In this document: positions 22,341 through 32,888 of the stretch, one piece after another
How positions within the stretch are numbered: the stretch's first letter is position 1
How the letters are laid out: the number at the start of each line of letters is the position of its first letter
From: Auricularia sp. M13
Taxonomy: Eukaryota; Basidiomycota; Agaricomycetes; Auriculariales; Auriculariaceae
Reading direction: 5' to 3'
Assembly: GCA_037042915.1 (NCBI GenBank)
Contig: CM073198.1
Location: forward strand, 1,240,001 to 1,304,000
DNA length: 64,000 bases
Position numbers and translations under genes: made by a program
Notes under the pieces: generated by a model
Told to the model about the DNA's origin: nothing
Seen by the model: the letters and a program-made list of their open reading frames with translations, nothing else
Databases searched by the model: none

Positions 22341-23417
22341 TTATCCGATGCGCCACTTGGACAGCGCGCCGTGCACGAGCCGGCTCATCTCGTCCTTGGC
22401 CTGCTTCTTCGCGCTGTCCGAGATGCCTTCGAGCCTGTCGATGGCGGAGGGCGAGGCGGAGAGCGGGTCGAGCTCGATAACCTTGGAATATCGGTCAGTC
22501 TGCGATGAATCAGTCCGAGTGAGCGCACCTGGCCGTCTTTCGTAGGAACGCTGATGAGCGCCATGGCTTCCTTTGCACCAGACGCGCTCGGCGCCGCCTG
22601 AACGGCGAAAGACGGTTGGCGGCGCAGGACGGCCGTGCGGGAGGGGAACGCGGGTGTCTTCGGCAGGAGTGGGTTGAAGTGTGCGGTGCTAGGCGGCCGC
22701 TTGCTGGTTCCTGTCAGCTTCGACGGCGATACCATCGGTGAGCCAAATGCAGGCGGGCCACGCCCAAGCTAGAATTCGACGTCTTAGCGCCGAGATTCAC
22801 GGCGGTTGAATTAAGATTGAGACGAACCACTCGACCCGGCGTCTTTGGCGTTGCGCGACCGGGTATGCCGCTTGGCTTGCTCTTCGTGGGTGACGCGTGC
22901 GTTCGAACTGTCAGCGCCCGTCAGTATCCGCACAAGTAATGACAAGCAAACAAAGCGCACATACCGGTCTTGAGCGGCCGCGCTGCCTCCTCCTCGCGCT
23001 CGCGATCCCATTTGCGCTTCTTGACGCTCATCTGGAGCTGCTCGCGCGAAGCGTCGGGAATGGCGTCCATTCGGTCCTTGGCTAAGGCATGCATGGCGCG
23101 CTTGATATCGCCGCCGTACCGCGCGAAATCGCTGAGCAGCATCGCGCGTACCGCCCGCGGGACCTTGGTCACTTCGTTCTCCGAACGGACGACGAAGGCA
23201 GCCACGACGTCTGCTATTTGCTTTTCAAATTTGTACGCGCGGTCGGATACTGTGCGGTGCGTCAGCAACGGCGAGCAGCTGAGCGGTTAGCGGCTATGGC
23301 ACCTTCGAGCTCTAGGTTGTTGAGCATATGCTGCTTCTCCGCAGCACTGTATATCTTGCGCGGCTGCGCGTTGAAGGATACTGACGCCGATGCCTGGCGC
23401 GGTGGTGTCGAGGTCAT
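22341..23417 (-). CDS. Borealin/Nbl1-like chromosomal passenger complex subunit
   Basis: Exon 1 is MTSTPPRQASASVSFNAQPR, then YSAAEKQHMLNNLELE; after an intron, VSDRAYKFEKQIADVVAAFV, then VTKVPRAVRAMLLSDFARYG. This matches the Nbl1/borealin N-terminal domain (a helix that forms the three-helix bundle with survivin and INCENP) in order and spacing: LLxNLxLE, long helix, then the IPxxVRxM-type motif. The middle is basic and Ser/Pro-rich with RKWDREREEEAARPLKT. The C-terminal exons give LTGTSKRPPSTAHFNPLLPK and end with IELDPLSASPSAIDRLEG and LVHGALSKWRIG. Expected to target Aurora B kinase to centromeres in mitosis. An in-frame ATG at 23489 is an alternative start. Confidence 0.75.
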
Positions 23418-24103
23418 CCCGGACGTGGAAGTAAGGGAGAAAAGAGCGTGTTCAGATTGGGGCTCCGACCTGTTGGCAGGTGGTGACAACGCGTGCTGTC
23501 ACGTCACCCTTTTGCCAGTTTTCCTATAACGAAGCATCCAGACCGTTAATTCTTCGACGCAGGCCACTAGAGAGCCTTCTCTGCTTCCCGCGCTGCAACG
23601 ACGGCTATCCCGAGTTGGTTGATACCCTTTGCCGTCGAATATCGACTCGGTTACGACACATTTATGGTTCGTGTAGACCTCCAGTCATTAGCTTGCCTCT
23701 GAGTTTCTTTCACGACTCTTAGAGTGCGTATTTTAGCGTAAATATAGGCTATACTGAGCTGTCGGCTCGAAGACAATCGACTCGCCTACGATATCGAGAC
23801 GGTGAGTTTTCATCTTTGGGTTGCCCTCTTGGGCCTTCGCCGCCCCCATACATTGTGCCACGCTAAAGCCTGACGAAACCTAGTGCCTCTGAGCGTGGTG
23901 CAGCACTGTGCTCGCTGCGCTGGACTTCCGACTTCGCAGTAATTCGCATGCCCACATATGTTGTCAGACTGACGACGCCCCTCTGTGTCAGTGCCTTTAC
24001 TGCTGGGACTGCTCGAAGTTGAAAACCCGGCTGCCAGTGAGCCTTTTCTTTGTCCAATGACTGAGCGGTGTGTGATAAGATTCTTGGTGCGCATATTCAC
24101 TGG
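23418..24103. other. Intergenic stretch, no gene seen
   Basis: Lies between the borealin-like gene and the 3' end of the FAD monooxygenase. No frame with coding bias, no repeats recognised. Confidence 0.5.
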
Positions 24104-25297
24104 CTAATTGTCTAGCTGATGGGGTGCAATCTGCTCCACAAACTTCCTAGCGATCACCTTGGCCCCATTCCCATCGAACATCGTAATGTTCATGTTCTTC
24201 TCAGTCAGCGCAGCGTCCTTCTCTGCAATGGGGACCATCTCCTTCTCGTATTCGGCGACCTTGGCGTCCAACTCCTCCAGGGAACGACCAGCCGCTGACG
24301 CGATGGCCAGCCCGAGCTTGAGGCCGGCAAGCATCGCAACGTTCGCGCCTCGCCCCGCGAAGGGCGTCATGAGGTTCAAGGCGTCGCCGATGAGCGTCAC
24401 GCCGCGTTTGTGCGGCCACGAATGGCCAACGGGGAGCATGTACAGCGGGCGCGCGTATATGGCGTGGCGGTCGGCGGCCTCGACGAGCTGGCGCTGCCAC
24501 GGCGCCCAGTCCGCATAGCGCGTGAGCACCTCGGCCACCGCGCGATCGGGGTCCGCCACTATGGACGGGATGTACTCCGGGTCGTCGTGGTGGAAGAAGG
24601 CGTAGGTGCGGATGCGCCCATCGCCGTTGCGCTGCGCGAGCAGGCACTGGTTGTCTGCGAAGACGAAGAGCGAGCCGGCGCCGACGCGCGCGGCGAGCGC
24701 GGGCTGCGCGCTCGCCTCAAAGGAGGTCTCGATGCCCGTGATGCCGACGAAGCGCGCCGCGGCGTCCGACACGAGCGGGCGCACGCGCGAGCGCCCGCCG
24801 TCTGCGCCGACGAGCAGGTCGACGACGGTCTTCACGCCGTTTGCGAAAGTCAGCTCCCACTCCGCGGACTCGGGCCCGACGGCAGCCGCGCCGACGAGCT
24901 CGTGCCCCCACTGGATGCTGCCCGGAGGCGCGGCGTCGACCATGATCCTGCGCAGCGCCGTCCTGTCGATCTCGGGGCGCGCATGCTGCGCCGCGCCGGC
25001 GGGCGGGACGAAGTGCCACGCCGTCTCGCCCGTCTTGTCGAAGATGATGATCTCCTGGCCCTCCGGCCTTGCGTGCTGTGCGAACGCGTCCCACACGCCC
25101 GCGGCCTTGAGGGCGGCCTGCCCCGCGTCGGCGTGCAGGTCGAGCGTGCCGCCGAGGTGCGCGCGCGCGCCGAACTCCGCGTCGCGCTCGTACAGCGTCG
25201 CCCCGACGCCGTTCCGCGCGAGCACGTTGAGCAGGACGAGCCCGCTGGGGCCCGCGCCAATGATCGCGATTTTGGGCGGCCGCGGCTGCGCAGTCAT
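24104..25297 (-). CDS. FAD-dependent monooxygenase (TetX/PHBH-like), intact copy A
   Basis: Uninterrupted 397-residue frame, no introns needed. N-terminal FAD motif IAIIGAGPSGLVLLNVLARN, acidic residue at YERDAEFGARAHLGGTLDLH, the second-turn motif LLVGADGGRSRVRPLVS (the DG motif), and the FAD-ribityl motif LIGDALNLMTPFAGRGANVA near residue 300. These define class A flavoprotein hydroxylases (PF01494-type) that use NAD(P)H and O2 to hydroxylate small aromatic or polyketide substrates. One of five related loci in this window: intact copy B at 56458, split copy at 28092/47306, and an edge fragment at 63862. GC content is very high, giving a long antisense frame that is not a gene. Substrate unknown. 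Confidence 0.92.
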   Translation of the reverse strand: MTAQPRPPKIAIIGAGPSGLVLLNVLARNGVGATLYERDAEFGARAHLGGTLDLHADAGQAALKAAGVWDAFAQHARPEGQEIIIFDKTGETAWHFVPPAGAAQHARPEIDRTALRRIMVDAAPPGSIQWGHELVGAAAVGPESAEWELTFANGVKTVVDLLVGADGGRSRVRPLVSDAAARFVGITGIETSFEASAQPALAARVGAGSLFVFADNQCLLAQRNGDGRIRTYAFFHHDDPEYIPSIVADPDRAVAEVLTRYADWAPWQRQLVEAADRHAIYARPLYMLPVGHSWPHKRGVTLIGDALNLMTPFAGRGANVAMLAGLKLGLAIASAAGRSLEELDAKVAEYEKEMVPIAEKDAALTEKNMNITMFDGNGAKVIARKFVEQIAPHQLDN

Positions 25298-27162
25298 GTT
25301 CGTATGAATTGTTTGAATTCTGCGAATCGCAGCTGCGCACCTTCTCCTCCCTTGAACTTATACCCCCCTCCTGCACGTGTCCTCGCCGTGCCGGGACGCG
25401 CAACCCTCCTTCGGATCCAGTCGTTGGAGAAATGACGCTTACTCTCGCGAATGACGCTCAGTTGCTACGATGGACGGATTCATCTGCAGCTGGCAGCTGG
25501 CAAGAGAACCTGCACATCTCACCGTCGTTGCCTAGTCGACTTTGGCGTCGTGAGCCACCTCGGGCTCTATCGATTCATAACTACCACACTGTGACCTTGA
25601 ATAGCAACAAGGTATGTTTGTGTTTTTACGCGATGCGAGATCTGCCGCAGCGCATGCGGATCTTGCAGCGTCGTTGACATTGCTATGCCGCTACTCGCAA
25701 TCGGATTACGCATGGGCCGCTCGGCCATCTCTTCGTATGTAGTCTTGACGCAGTCACGAGCTTCCCATACTCAGTGCACTCTCACCAACAGGTTGCTTGT
25801 ACAATCCTCAAATGCTTTGAGCTATCTCAAACACTGCGCGCCCTGTCACTCATGCCGCATTCTATATCCTCACACTTCGACCATCGCAACCCCCTGTGGA
25901 TTTTGCATGAACATCGAGTAATGACCATGCCATGAATTTGGCCATGGACACTGTTACAGTGCATTGGCATCGGCCCACTGTCTGTCGATTCGCGCTCTGC
26001 TCGACCGAGGTTATAGGCCCGTAGGCAATCCAACTTGGAGAGTGAAAATCTCTCGTCCGGTGATGCTTATACACCTTTCACACTATCCGGTCATATTGAA
26101 ATCTCAAGACACCGAGCCGGTAGATCTGCGCGACGAGCAGGAACACATGAAGCTGTGCCGTGAGAGAGTCCCTGTGCTCGAGAACTCTTCTGGGCCGCCG
26201 GCGCATTCGCGACGCGCACATGCCTCTCCCCTGTTCTGATGCTCGCCCTCAAATACCGCGTCCGGTAAAAGGGTGAGCTTGTACTACCTTCTAGATCTTG
26301 CAGTATGGCACTCGCGCCGTGTCACTGAGGCATCTGGCACCCATTCTTGTGGATTCTGGAATCCCTCGTTCTAGGGCGGGAACCGAGCTCGCGTCGCTAG
26401 GCAGCCGTTTGGCATGAAAGCATGGGTCAGTGTGCGTTAACCAGCCAATGAACGACTAGCTCTGACTAGCTTGATGATATGCACCAAATCAGTCGCACGT
26501 GGCTGGGATCGACGTAACTGAACCCCAGAGTCGGTGATCAGGCACTCGGGCGCGAAGGCACAACGTCATGTCAGATGAATGTCGTGCCTGCTGTCCCTAG
26601 ACCATTCCAGCATGCTAGGGTGAGCCGCGACCAGACTCTGGAAACATCCAGACGGGCTTTAGGTCATTCTGGCGGCTTTGTGCGGTTCTCCGAAGTAATG
26701 TAACTTCGCCATGAGGATCTCCCTGAATAACCGCCCGTGCATCTCTGTCACTGTCACGTACGGAAAATTGGTTAGGATTATTTCCAACATGTGTGTGATT
26801 CTCAGCAAAATCTGAGATCGTCAAAAACACGTTGGGATCACACGTGATGATCATCTTCCCACGACAAATGACCAATTCGGATTCGTCGCCACGATTTTTC
26901 GGCTGCGGCTAAAAGGCTATCCTAACGCTTCTTTTCTCCGCTCCCACCCGCCGTCCAGCGCTGCCCAGCCGTCCGAGCCTCCTGTGCCCTCGCGCTGCTC
27001 GATTGGCGCCGGGCGTGGACCTGTCCATCTCCGATTGGTAGTCTGGGGCGCCTAAAATCGCAGGACACCCAAAAGCGGACTGCGGCCACAATTCTTTCCT
27101 GACTTTCGCACAACACGCCACGCCAAAGCCGGCCCATTCCTTTGAGCTTCACTCCTTGCCCA
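25298..27162. other. Intergenic stretch, no gene seen
   Basis: About 1.9 kb with no frame of coding bias and no terminal repeats recognised. Lower GC than the genes. Confidence 0.5.
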
Positions 27163-27186
27163 AGCACCAGCACCAGCACCAGCACC
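27163..27186. repeat. (AGCACC)4 hexanucleotide repeat before a start codon
   Basis: Four perfect AGCACC units abut the ATG at 27187. Probably 5' UTR; it would read as STSTSTST in frame if an upstream start were used. Confidence 0.85.
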
Positions 27187-27390
27187 ATGCCTGTCCTCGC
27201 CGTCCTGCGCAACGACGCCTTTATTGGCATCGCCATCGCCATTTTCCTCGGCGCGCTCTGCACGACGCTCCGCATGCGCCGCGTGCCCACCCGGTTCCGC
27301 CACCTCGCGCGCGACGCCTATATCAACCCGCACCCCGCTGTCGGCCGCCGCAAGGCCAGGCACAAGGCGGGGCCGTATAAGCCGTCCTAG
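27187..27390 (+). CDS. Small single-pass membrane protein, unknown
   Basis: A 67-residue frame, MPVLAVLRNDAFIGIAIAIF then LGALCTTLRMRRVPTRF, with one hydrophobic helix (about residues 10-27) followed by a basic tail ending KARHKAGPYKPS. Third positions are mostly G/C and the context before ATG (CACC) is favourable. A positively charged tail after one helix would suit a mitochondrial or ER membrane protein. No family recognised. Confidence 0.5.
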   Translation: MPVLAVLRNDAFIGIAIAIFLGALCTTLRMRRVPTRFRHLARDAYINPHPAVGRRKARHKAGPYKPS

Positions 27391-28091
27391 ACCCGCTCCC
27401 TATTGTACATGGCCCGCCTGAACGTGCGGGACGCCGCCAGGCATTGTACAGCTGCCTCCTCCGTTGGTGCATCTCGCCCACGTGTATAACGTGCGTTGTT
27501 CTGACTTGCCGGGCGAAGCAGGCTCTTGACAGCTGTCACGATTCGCAGTTGTACATGTCGCCCGATGCCGTGCGCCACTTGGCCAATCGCTCTTGCTCCT
27601 CTGCCCTTTCACCAAGGGTCTCCATCTGTCACTCCTCAAGACTTCGTCTTCTGTGCCCGAGCCCGGCTGGTGCCACACTGCCCGCCTTCACGCTTCACGC
27701 TTCACGCAGCACACTATTCCGGTGGCGCACATTTCACGCTTGCTATCCGGTAGCGTGCTCTCAAAAGTTGTTCCTCGAACTACCCCATATGGGGTTCCCA
27801 GCGTTTGGACGATCTAGGACAATACCGCTTGCTCTTCTTCTTGTGTGGCACCGTGCTTTTGTCCTGTACGTAGGATGCTGCCTAATTGGACCTGCCACTC
27901 CCTGTGGCGACGACTGTTCTTTATCGCAGTCCGGCGAGATGCTTCACGCAGTTCTCAGCGTGGGCGATACCTCGTCATTGTGCCAATCAAGGCGTCTTGG
28001 GTTATCTGAAAGTGGCTGACCTTGCGTTATCGGGGGAAACGGAAGATACGATGTTCGCATCGCAAGTCCGACTCAACGACAGTCGTCCAAT

Positions 28092-28502
28092 TTACGTATA
28101 GTTCATTGGAAAGGGAGGAAATGAAGGCGCGTGCGTTTCCCTCGCTGAAAATATTCTCATGTTCTTCGTGGACTGTCCAGCTGCAGCTGAGGCGATCGAG
28201 ACGCTCTCGCGCTCGTACTCCTCCAGACGCTTGTCGACCTCCTCGATGGGGCGTTCTTTCACCTCGCTAAGGGCTGTGCCAAGCTTCGTCCCGGCTGGCA
28301 TGGCGACATTGCCGCCGGCGCCGGCGAACGGCGACATCAGGTTCATGGCGTTGCCTAGGAGCGTCACGACGGCGCAGTGCGGCCACGAGGAGCTGACGGG
28401 CAGCATGCAGTACGAGCGCGGCTTCACCGTCTCAGGTGCGGCGGGGCTGATAAAATCTTGCAGCCATGGCGCCCAGCCGTCGTTGAAGCGCGACGAGAGG
28501 AC
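28092..28502 (-). pseudogene. FAD monooxygenase, 3' part of a gene split by the KDZ element
   Basis: Opens at the transposon edge with VLSSRFNDGWAPWLQDF, then PRSYCMLPVSSSWPHCAVV, LLGNAMNLMSPFAGAGGNVA (FAD motif) and IEEVDKRLEEYERESVSI, which aligns with copies A and B from about residue 240 to the end. It begins exactly where the 5' part at 47306-47986 stops, and both share the 8-bp duplication. It is the downstream half of a minus-strand gene interrupted by insertion. LLGNAMN in place of LIGDAMN changes the conserved Asp of the motif. Confidence 0.85.
28495..28502. repeat. Target-site duplication GAGAGGAC, left
   Basis: Identical to 47298-47305. On the minus strand it reads GTCCTCTC, codons for V-L-S in the FAD monooxygenase frame on both sides. 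Confidence 0.88.
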
Positions 28503-28606
28503 AGCTCAGGCCTCCCTTCTATAGACCTAAGTAGGCGTATCCCTTCCGTGTATAAGATGGTCCCTGCCGGTGGTGCAGGATACAGTCCTGACTAGCCGGG
28601 ACTTTC
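28503..28606. repeat. Left terminal inverted repeat of the KDZ element
   Basis: Aligned ungapped with the complement of 47194-47297. Best cores: CCTAAGTAGGCGTATCCC at offset 24 and GACTAGCCGGGACTTT at offset 88. The outermost 23 bp match poorly (7 of 23). The second core overlaps a degenerate palindrome AGTCCTGACT (28584-28593). Confidence 0.75.
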
Positions 28607-28641
28607 TCCCCTCGTACCCTCGTTGCCTGTGGGTTTACCTC

Positions 28642-29174
28642 AGTCGCGACTGAGCTGGCGACTGCACCCTGGCCATGACGCACCAGTCTTGACTAGACCC
28701 CGATCAAGATCTCCATCCCTGGCTATAAGAGGCGCAACTCCGTAAACGTTGCCTATTTGAGCACAGCAGTCGTCTCCGTGTTCAAGAGCCATGCCTAGAG
28801 CCCGCAGTGACAGCCTAAGTCTCGTACCCGAGCGTGAGAGCAGTGACCTGATGCTTCTCTACTACTACTTGTGGTTTCGCGTACATCCCATTCGTGCGAA
28901 CGGTGCGCTGATACAGACTTTGGTGGTCGTATTCCAATTCTCATAACCGGATTAATCAAGAGTCTGTTCAACAACACGCTGATAGGGCTATGACGGCATA
29001 TACCTCGTTTGCGCAGGGGTTAACACCACAGCAGCACGAGCGGCTACACATGGTTTTCAGAGCACTGTATGAGCTGCTACAGCTGTGGTAATCTAGACCA
29101 GATCCCTCAGCCCCTTCGCAAAGTCGCGACTTCCATCAGAGTCCCCCAGCGCGGCCTACCTGGTAGTCACGACT
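28642..29174. repeat. Palindrome copies, left subterminal region
   Basis: AGTCGCGACT at 28642 and variant AGTCTTGACT at 28685 (43 bp apart); AGTCGCGACT at 29122 and AGTCACGACT at 29165 (also 43 bp apart). No gene in 28503-29689. Confidence 0.8.
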
Positions 29175-29491
29175 TTCTCGGTTTCCGTCATATTATAACT
29201 GCAATTGGCCTACGCGGGCTTCCCAGCCTTCCTTTCTGACCGCACTCATGTCCTCCCCCCCCTCCAAGACAGAGGCCCGTCCGTCCTCACCAGCCACCGA
29301 GATTCGCTGCCGCGGGACTCCACGGTCGACTCGCCCTCAGCTTGACGTGCTCGATCACGCACAACAGATGTTGTTTACTCGCCTCCGTCTCTTATCGATG
29401 TCTTCATCTCCCTAGGCTTGCGTTGTCTCAGTCTCTACATAAGCGCGCCTCGTCTGAACAACACCGTCGGTCGCAACTACACTGAAGCATT

Positions 29492-29613
29492 AGTCGTGAC
29501 TGAATCCGCACATCAGTCGCGACTGAACTGCAGCCATAGTCGCGACTGAGCCGCACCACAGCCTGTACAAAGTCGTGACTGAGCCGCACCACAGCCTGTA
29601 CAAAGTCGTGACT
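29492..29613. repeat. Palindrome array downstream of cargo gene A
   Basis: Copies at 29492, 29514, 29538, 29571 and 29604, preceded by the variant GGTCGCAACT at 29470. Spacings are 22, 22, 24, 33 and 33 bp. The last two intervals are the same 33-bp unit duplicated (GAGCCGCACCACAGCCTGTA within it). Confidence 0.85.
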
Positions 29614-29689
29614 GGCTTTTATCGTGCTCGCGACGGTTGATTGGCTCAGTCACTTCAAGGCGAAAGTTATCTATTACACGAAACCGAGA

Positions 29690-31218
29690 CTACAGCTCCG
29701 GGGACATCACTCCAGGCGGTACAGCAGCGATTACAACATCAGACGAGTCATCGGAGGATTCAGCCTCGACGTCGGTGGACGCGGCACGAGGTGCTACGGC
29801 CTTTACCAACCTGCGCAGCTCCCCACGGAGTTCGTTGATGCTCTCCTGGGTTTCCTTCTGCCCCTTCTCGAGTTTTGTCAGCTTGCGCCGAATGCTTTTC
29901 ATTGCCTTCGTGACCGTCGCGTCCTTGCCCTCATTGTCGCCATCGGAATCGACGTGGTTTCCGCGACGAGTCGCGCGGGACGCCTTGGGCTTTGCTTTCC
30001 GCGCCCGGCGCGGTCGCTTCTGGGCGGATCGAGTGTTTGACGCGGGGCCCGACGCCGCCGGCCTCCGCCGCTTTGCTGACACGGTTGGCAGGTCAAGCTA
30101 TGCAGTTCGTCAGCGGCAAATCCATGAGAAAGTTCTCAGACTCACCTCGGTTGCGCCGCGGTCCGCGTCGCCGTCCGTGTCGCCGGCCGCGCTCATGGTT
30201 GCGTCCGAGTCGACTTCGGCGTCCGGGTCGAAGCAAATGCGAAACCGCCGACTCTGTATGTCACAGCCCAGGCAGCACCGGCGGTTCGAAAACACCATGC
30301 ACACGCGTAGGATGCGGTTTTTGCGGGCCTTTCCCTTCGCGTTCGGGTCGTTATGGCAGTATATGCAAGCCTTGAACGCCGGCAGAGAGTTCGAGAGACC
30401 GTGCTGGTAGTAATCGAAGGCAACTTGGGCCTTCTCGAGTGGGACTCCGAGCGCAGCAGGCATGCGGGACGGATCATCGAGCATCTCCACGAAAGCAGCC
30501 CCAAGAGCCAGCGAGATGTTCCACAGCTTTGAGCCCTCGTCGATCACATGGTCAGCGAGCGCAGGCTCGATCAGTCTAGACGCGCGATCTGCCCAGTGCT
30601 TCTTGGAACGTATAATGACAGCCCTCGGGCGCCCTTTGAACGCTGATGTGACGAGTCTATACGTGAGGAAGATGCGAACGAGCAACTCGAACAGCCGCTT
30701 CATCCAGTCAGGTGAACGAGGCCCAGTGTTCAGCAGGTCGGCGGCGATGGGGGCGTACGCAGCCAGAAGATAGCAGCAGACGATACCGTCGCCGTTCACG
30801 AAGACTACCGGCTGTGGCGTGCGTTAGCATTGAACAGCGAACCAGGCTGCGGGCAGCTTACAAAGAGGTCACGAGGGTATCTCACAGGCTCACAGGCCTT
30901 CGGCAGGCGTCCAACGCAGTTGAGACACTCAGTGTTCTCCGACAGCAGTTCGTCGCGGTGGTCGTCGTTGCAACACACAAAGTCCTCTGGCAGGTCCGCC
31001 AGGGTGTCCACAGACTCGAGCACATAGCCGAACTGCGCGACCTCGTCGGCAGCGTTTGTCGGCATAACGTAGGCAGCGCGGACCATGGTGGGGATAATCA
31101 GACAAACACGGTCGACGCGCGCGAGGGCTCCCAGTATTTGACCCAACGCGCTTGTGGCAGTGCTCGGGGCCGTGCAAGCCTGTTTTGAACAGGTGGCTGT
31201 GCGCCTTCCATTCTTCAC
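29690..31218 (-). CDS. KDZ-element cargo gene A, unknown function
   Basis: Three exons. Exon 1 from 31218 encodes ALGQILGALARVDRVCLIIP, MVRAAYVMPTNAADEVAQFG and LSENTECLNCVGRLPKACEP, with donor GTAAGC. Exon 2 (about 30812-30140) has LLAAYAPIAADLLNTGPRSP, SKLWNISLALGAAFVEMLDD and a cysteine cluster, CIYCHN...RVCMVFSNRRCCLGCD, which looks metal-binding. Exon 3 is very basic (KRRRPAASGPASNTRSAQKR), then a coiled coil KSIRRKLTKLEKGQKETQES, ending PPGVMSPEL. The basic patch and Cys cluster suggest a nuclear DNA-associated protein. No 2OG-dioxygenase (TET/JBP) motif seen. Palindrome arrays flank both ends of the gene. Confidence 0.65.
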
Positions 31219-31300
31219 TTTCTATGGCGGCGCGCCTCCGCGGCGGTTCGCCTCCAAACTTACTCTCTGCAGCTGCGAGCGCGCAGCCCCCAGGATCCAG

Positions 31301-31389
31301 AAAGTCGTGACTGCCCGCGTCAGCCAAAGTCGCGGAGCAGCGCGCGAGCCAAAGTCGCGACTTTGGCTGACGCGGGCAGTCACGACTTT
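31301..31389. repeat. 34-bp perfect inverted repeat (hairpin)
   Basis: Arm 1 31301-31334 begins AAAGTCGTGACTGCCCGCGT; arm 2 31356-31389 is its exact complement; the loop is 21 bp. Each arm contains a palindrome copy. Located about 85 bp upstream of gene A's start codon. Could form a cruciform or a stable RNA hairpin. Confidence 0.9.
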
Positions 31390-31481
31390 GGCGCGCGCCA
31401 GTCACGACTTTGGCGCGCGCCAACGACTTTAGCGCGCGCTAGTCACGACTTTGCTTTGCTCCGCACTTGATTAGTCGTGAC
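31303..31481. repeat. Palindrome array upstream of cargo gene A
   Basis: Copies at 31303, 31353, 31379, 31400, 31441 and 31472, with half-sites between (for example CAACGACTTT at about 31421). Spacings 50, 26, 21, 41 and 31 bp. Linked by CGCGCGCCA-like GC runs. Confidence 0.85.
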
Positions 31482-31489
31482 TAGAGTCA

Positions 31490-32160
31490 ATCATCTTGTC
31501 CTTTCTTTCGCGGTCCTATCATCCCATCCTTCCTCTTCCCCTCATCTCCCCGATGCTACCCACATCCGGAGCAGTTTCTAGGACCTACCGCGAGACTGCG
31601 CCGCGGACGGGCTTCAGACGCTGCACCGTGTTCAGCGCCTTCCTTGACCATTGGGTGCAGTCCAACCCGATTTCTGTGAACGGCACGTCTGCCGCATCCG
31701 CACAACGTATTTCGTTCATGAAATAAATACCCAGAGTCCCCCTCGGAATACCGGCGACGCGCTGGCGCTGCATACTACGAATGCAGGGCGGCTCTCTCGA
31801 TCCGGCTGAGCCGCTGCACTGTCTACCACCTCTTCATTCACCGCTGGTATGCAGTCCACACCAGGCTAGATGGTGAGTCAAGGCTTGAATCCCTTCATTG
31901 GACTTCTCTGAGAGCCGCACAACACGTAGAGACGACCTCCAACTTCAGGCAGCGGGCCATTCGCGATTATCGCGCCGCCATCGCCGGCACATCTCGTGCT
32001 CAACGTCAGGTCATGCGCATCCAGCTGGCTGCGTGGTCAATTCATTACAGTACTTGTACTCGCGACATGGAGCGCGCTTGAAGTTGTCCTTAATGAAGTT
32101 GGTCTTGCTTATGTCTGCTCGGAGCGGATAGGCACGACTATGTGATCTCGTGCGGGAATT
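31490..32160. other. Cargo-region stretch without a clear gene
   Basis: Pyrimidine-rich tract at about 31495-31560, then short plus-strand frames (31553-31726) too short to judge. Nothing recognised. Confidence 0.4.
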
Positions 32161-32166
32161 CTGCGT

Positions 32167-32430
32167 AGTCGTGACTAGCTGCAATTCACTGAACGGACAG
32201 TCACGACTATGGTTAGCCAGAGCTCTTTCAGTCGTGACTCGTTCGCCACGATCCAATCTCAGTCCCGACTTTCTCGGAGATACCCATTTTGTTTTGTCTC
32301 TCGTGCTTTGCAGGTAGCATATCCACGACTACGGGTCTTGTCTGGAAATCCATCGTAGTCACGACTACACGCAGCGCACCTGAGAATCAGTCACGACTAT
32401 GGCTGCCCAGTCGCTGTTTCAGTCGCGACT
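32167..32430. repeat. Phased palindrome array
   Basis: AGTCGTGACT 32167, AGTCACGACT 32199, AGTCGTGACT 32230, variant AGTCCCGACT 32261, then AGTCACGACT 32357, 32389 and AGTCGCGACT 32421. Spacings 32, 31, 31, 96, 32, 32 bp. The sequences between copies are unrelated. Confidence 0.9.
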
Positions 32431-32690
32431 ATCTCATGTTTATGCAGCCGGAGTGAACCAATACGACTGTCAATCAGTATACCACCTCACCCACGTACCT
32501 TTGCATTGCTTCTGTCGAGACGATGTGGCCGACGGTCGCACTGCGGCAAATCCCGGGATTCCTGTGAGTCGAGCAGTTATGACTATAAAGCACATCGCGT
32601 AAGGGCACCACACTCAGCAAATGGATCCTGAAAGGGCGCATAAGATCGATGAGCTCTTGCAAAGAATCCGTTCATTTTGCCCCTCTGCCT

Positions 32691-32795
32691 AGTCGCGACT
32701 GTTCTCTTGCAAAAAAGCACGACTATGATGATTTTGCAGTCGTGACTGTCTCATCGCCGGGTATCCTGCTAGCAGTGTCGCGCCTAGTCGTGACT
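32691..32795. repeat. Palindromes just downstream of the transposase gene
   Basis: Copies at 32691, 32738 and 32786 with a degenerate half-site GCACGACT at about 32717. Spacing 47-48 bp. Ends about 95 bp from the transposase stop codon. Confidence 0.8.
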
Positions 32796-32888
32796 ACAGC
32801 CACAGGAGAGTGCTAGCATGCTATCAAAAGCCTATATTCGTTCAGCAGTTTATGTACGGACGCCTGCACCAATCTTCATCAAGCACGC

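Noticed and set aside
24410-25435. 341-codon plus-strand frame
   Set aside because: Antisense shadow of the GC-rich FAD monooxygenase copy A; low-complexity Arg/Ala composition and no motifs.
26615-26875. Small minus-strand ORF
   Set aside because: No G/C third-base bias, unlike real genes here, and no recognisable motif.
31553-31726. Possible short plus-strand cargo gene
   Set aside because: Only 57 codons, no clear bias; kept as an unassigned stretch.
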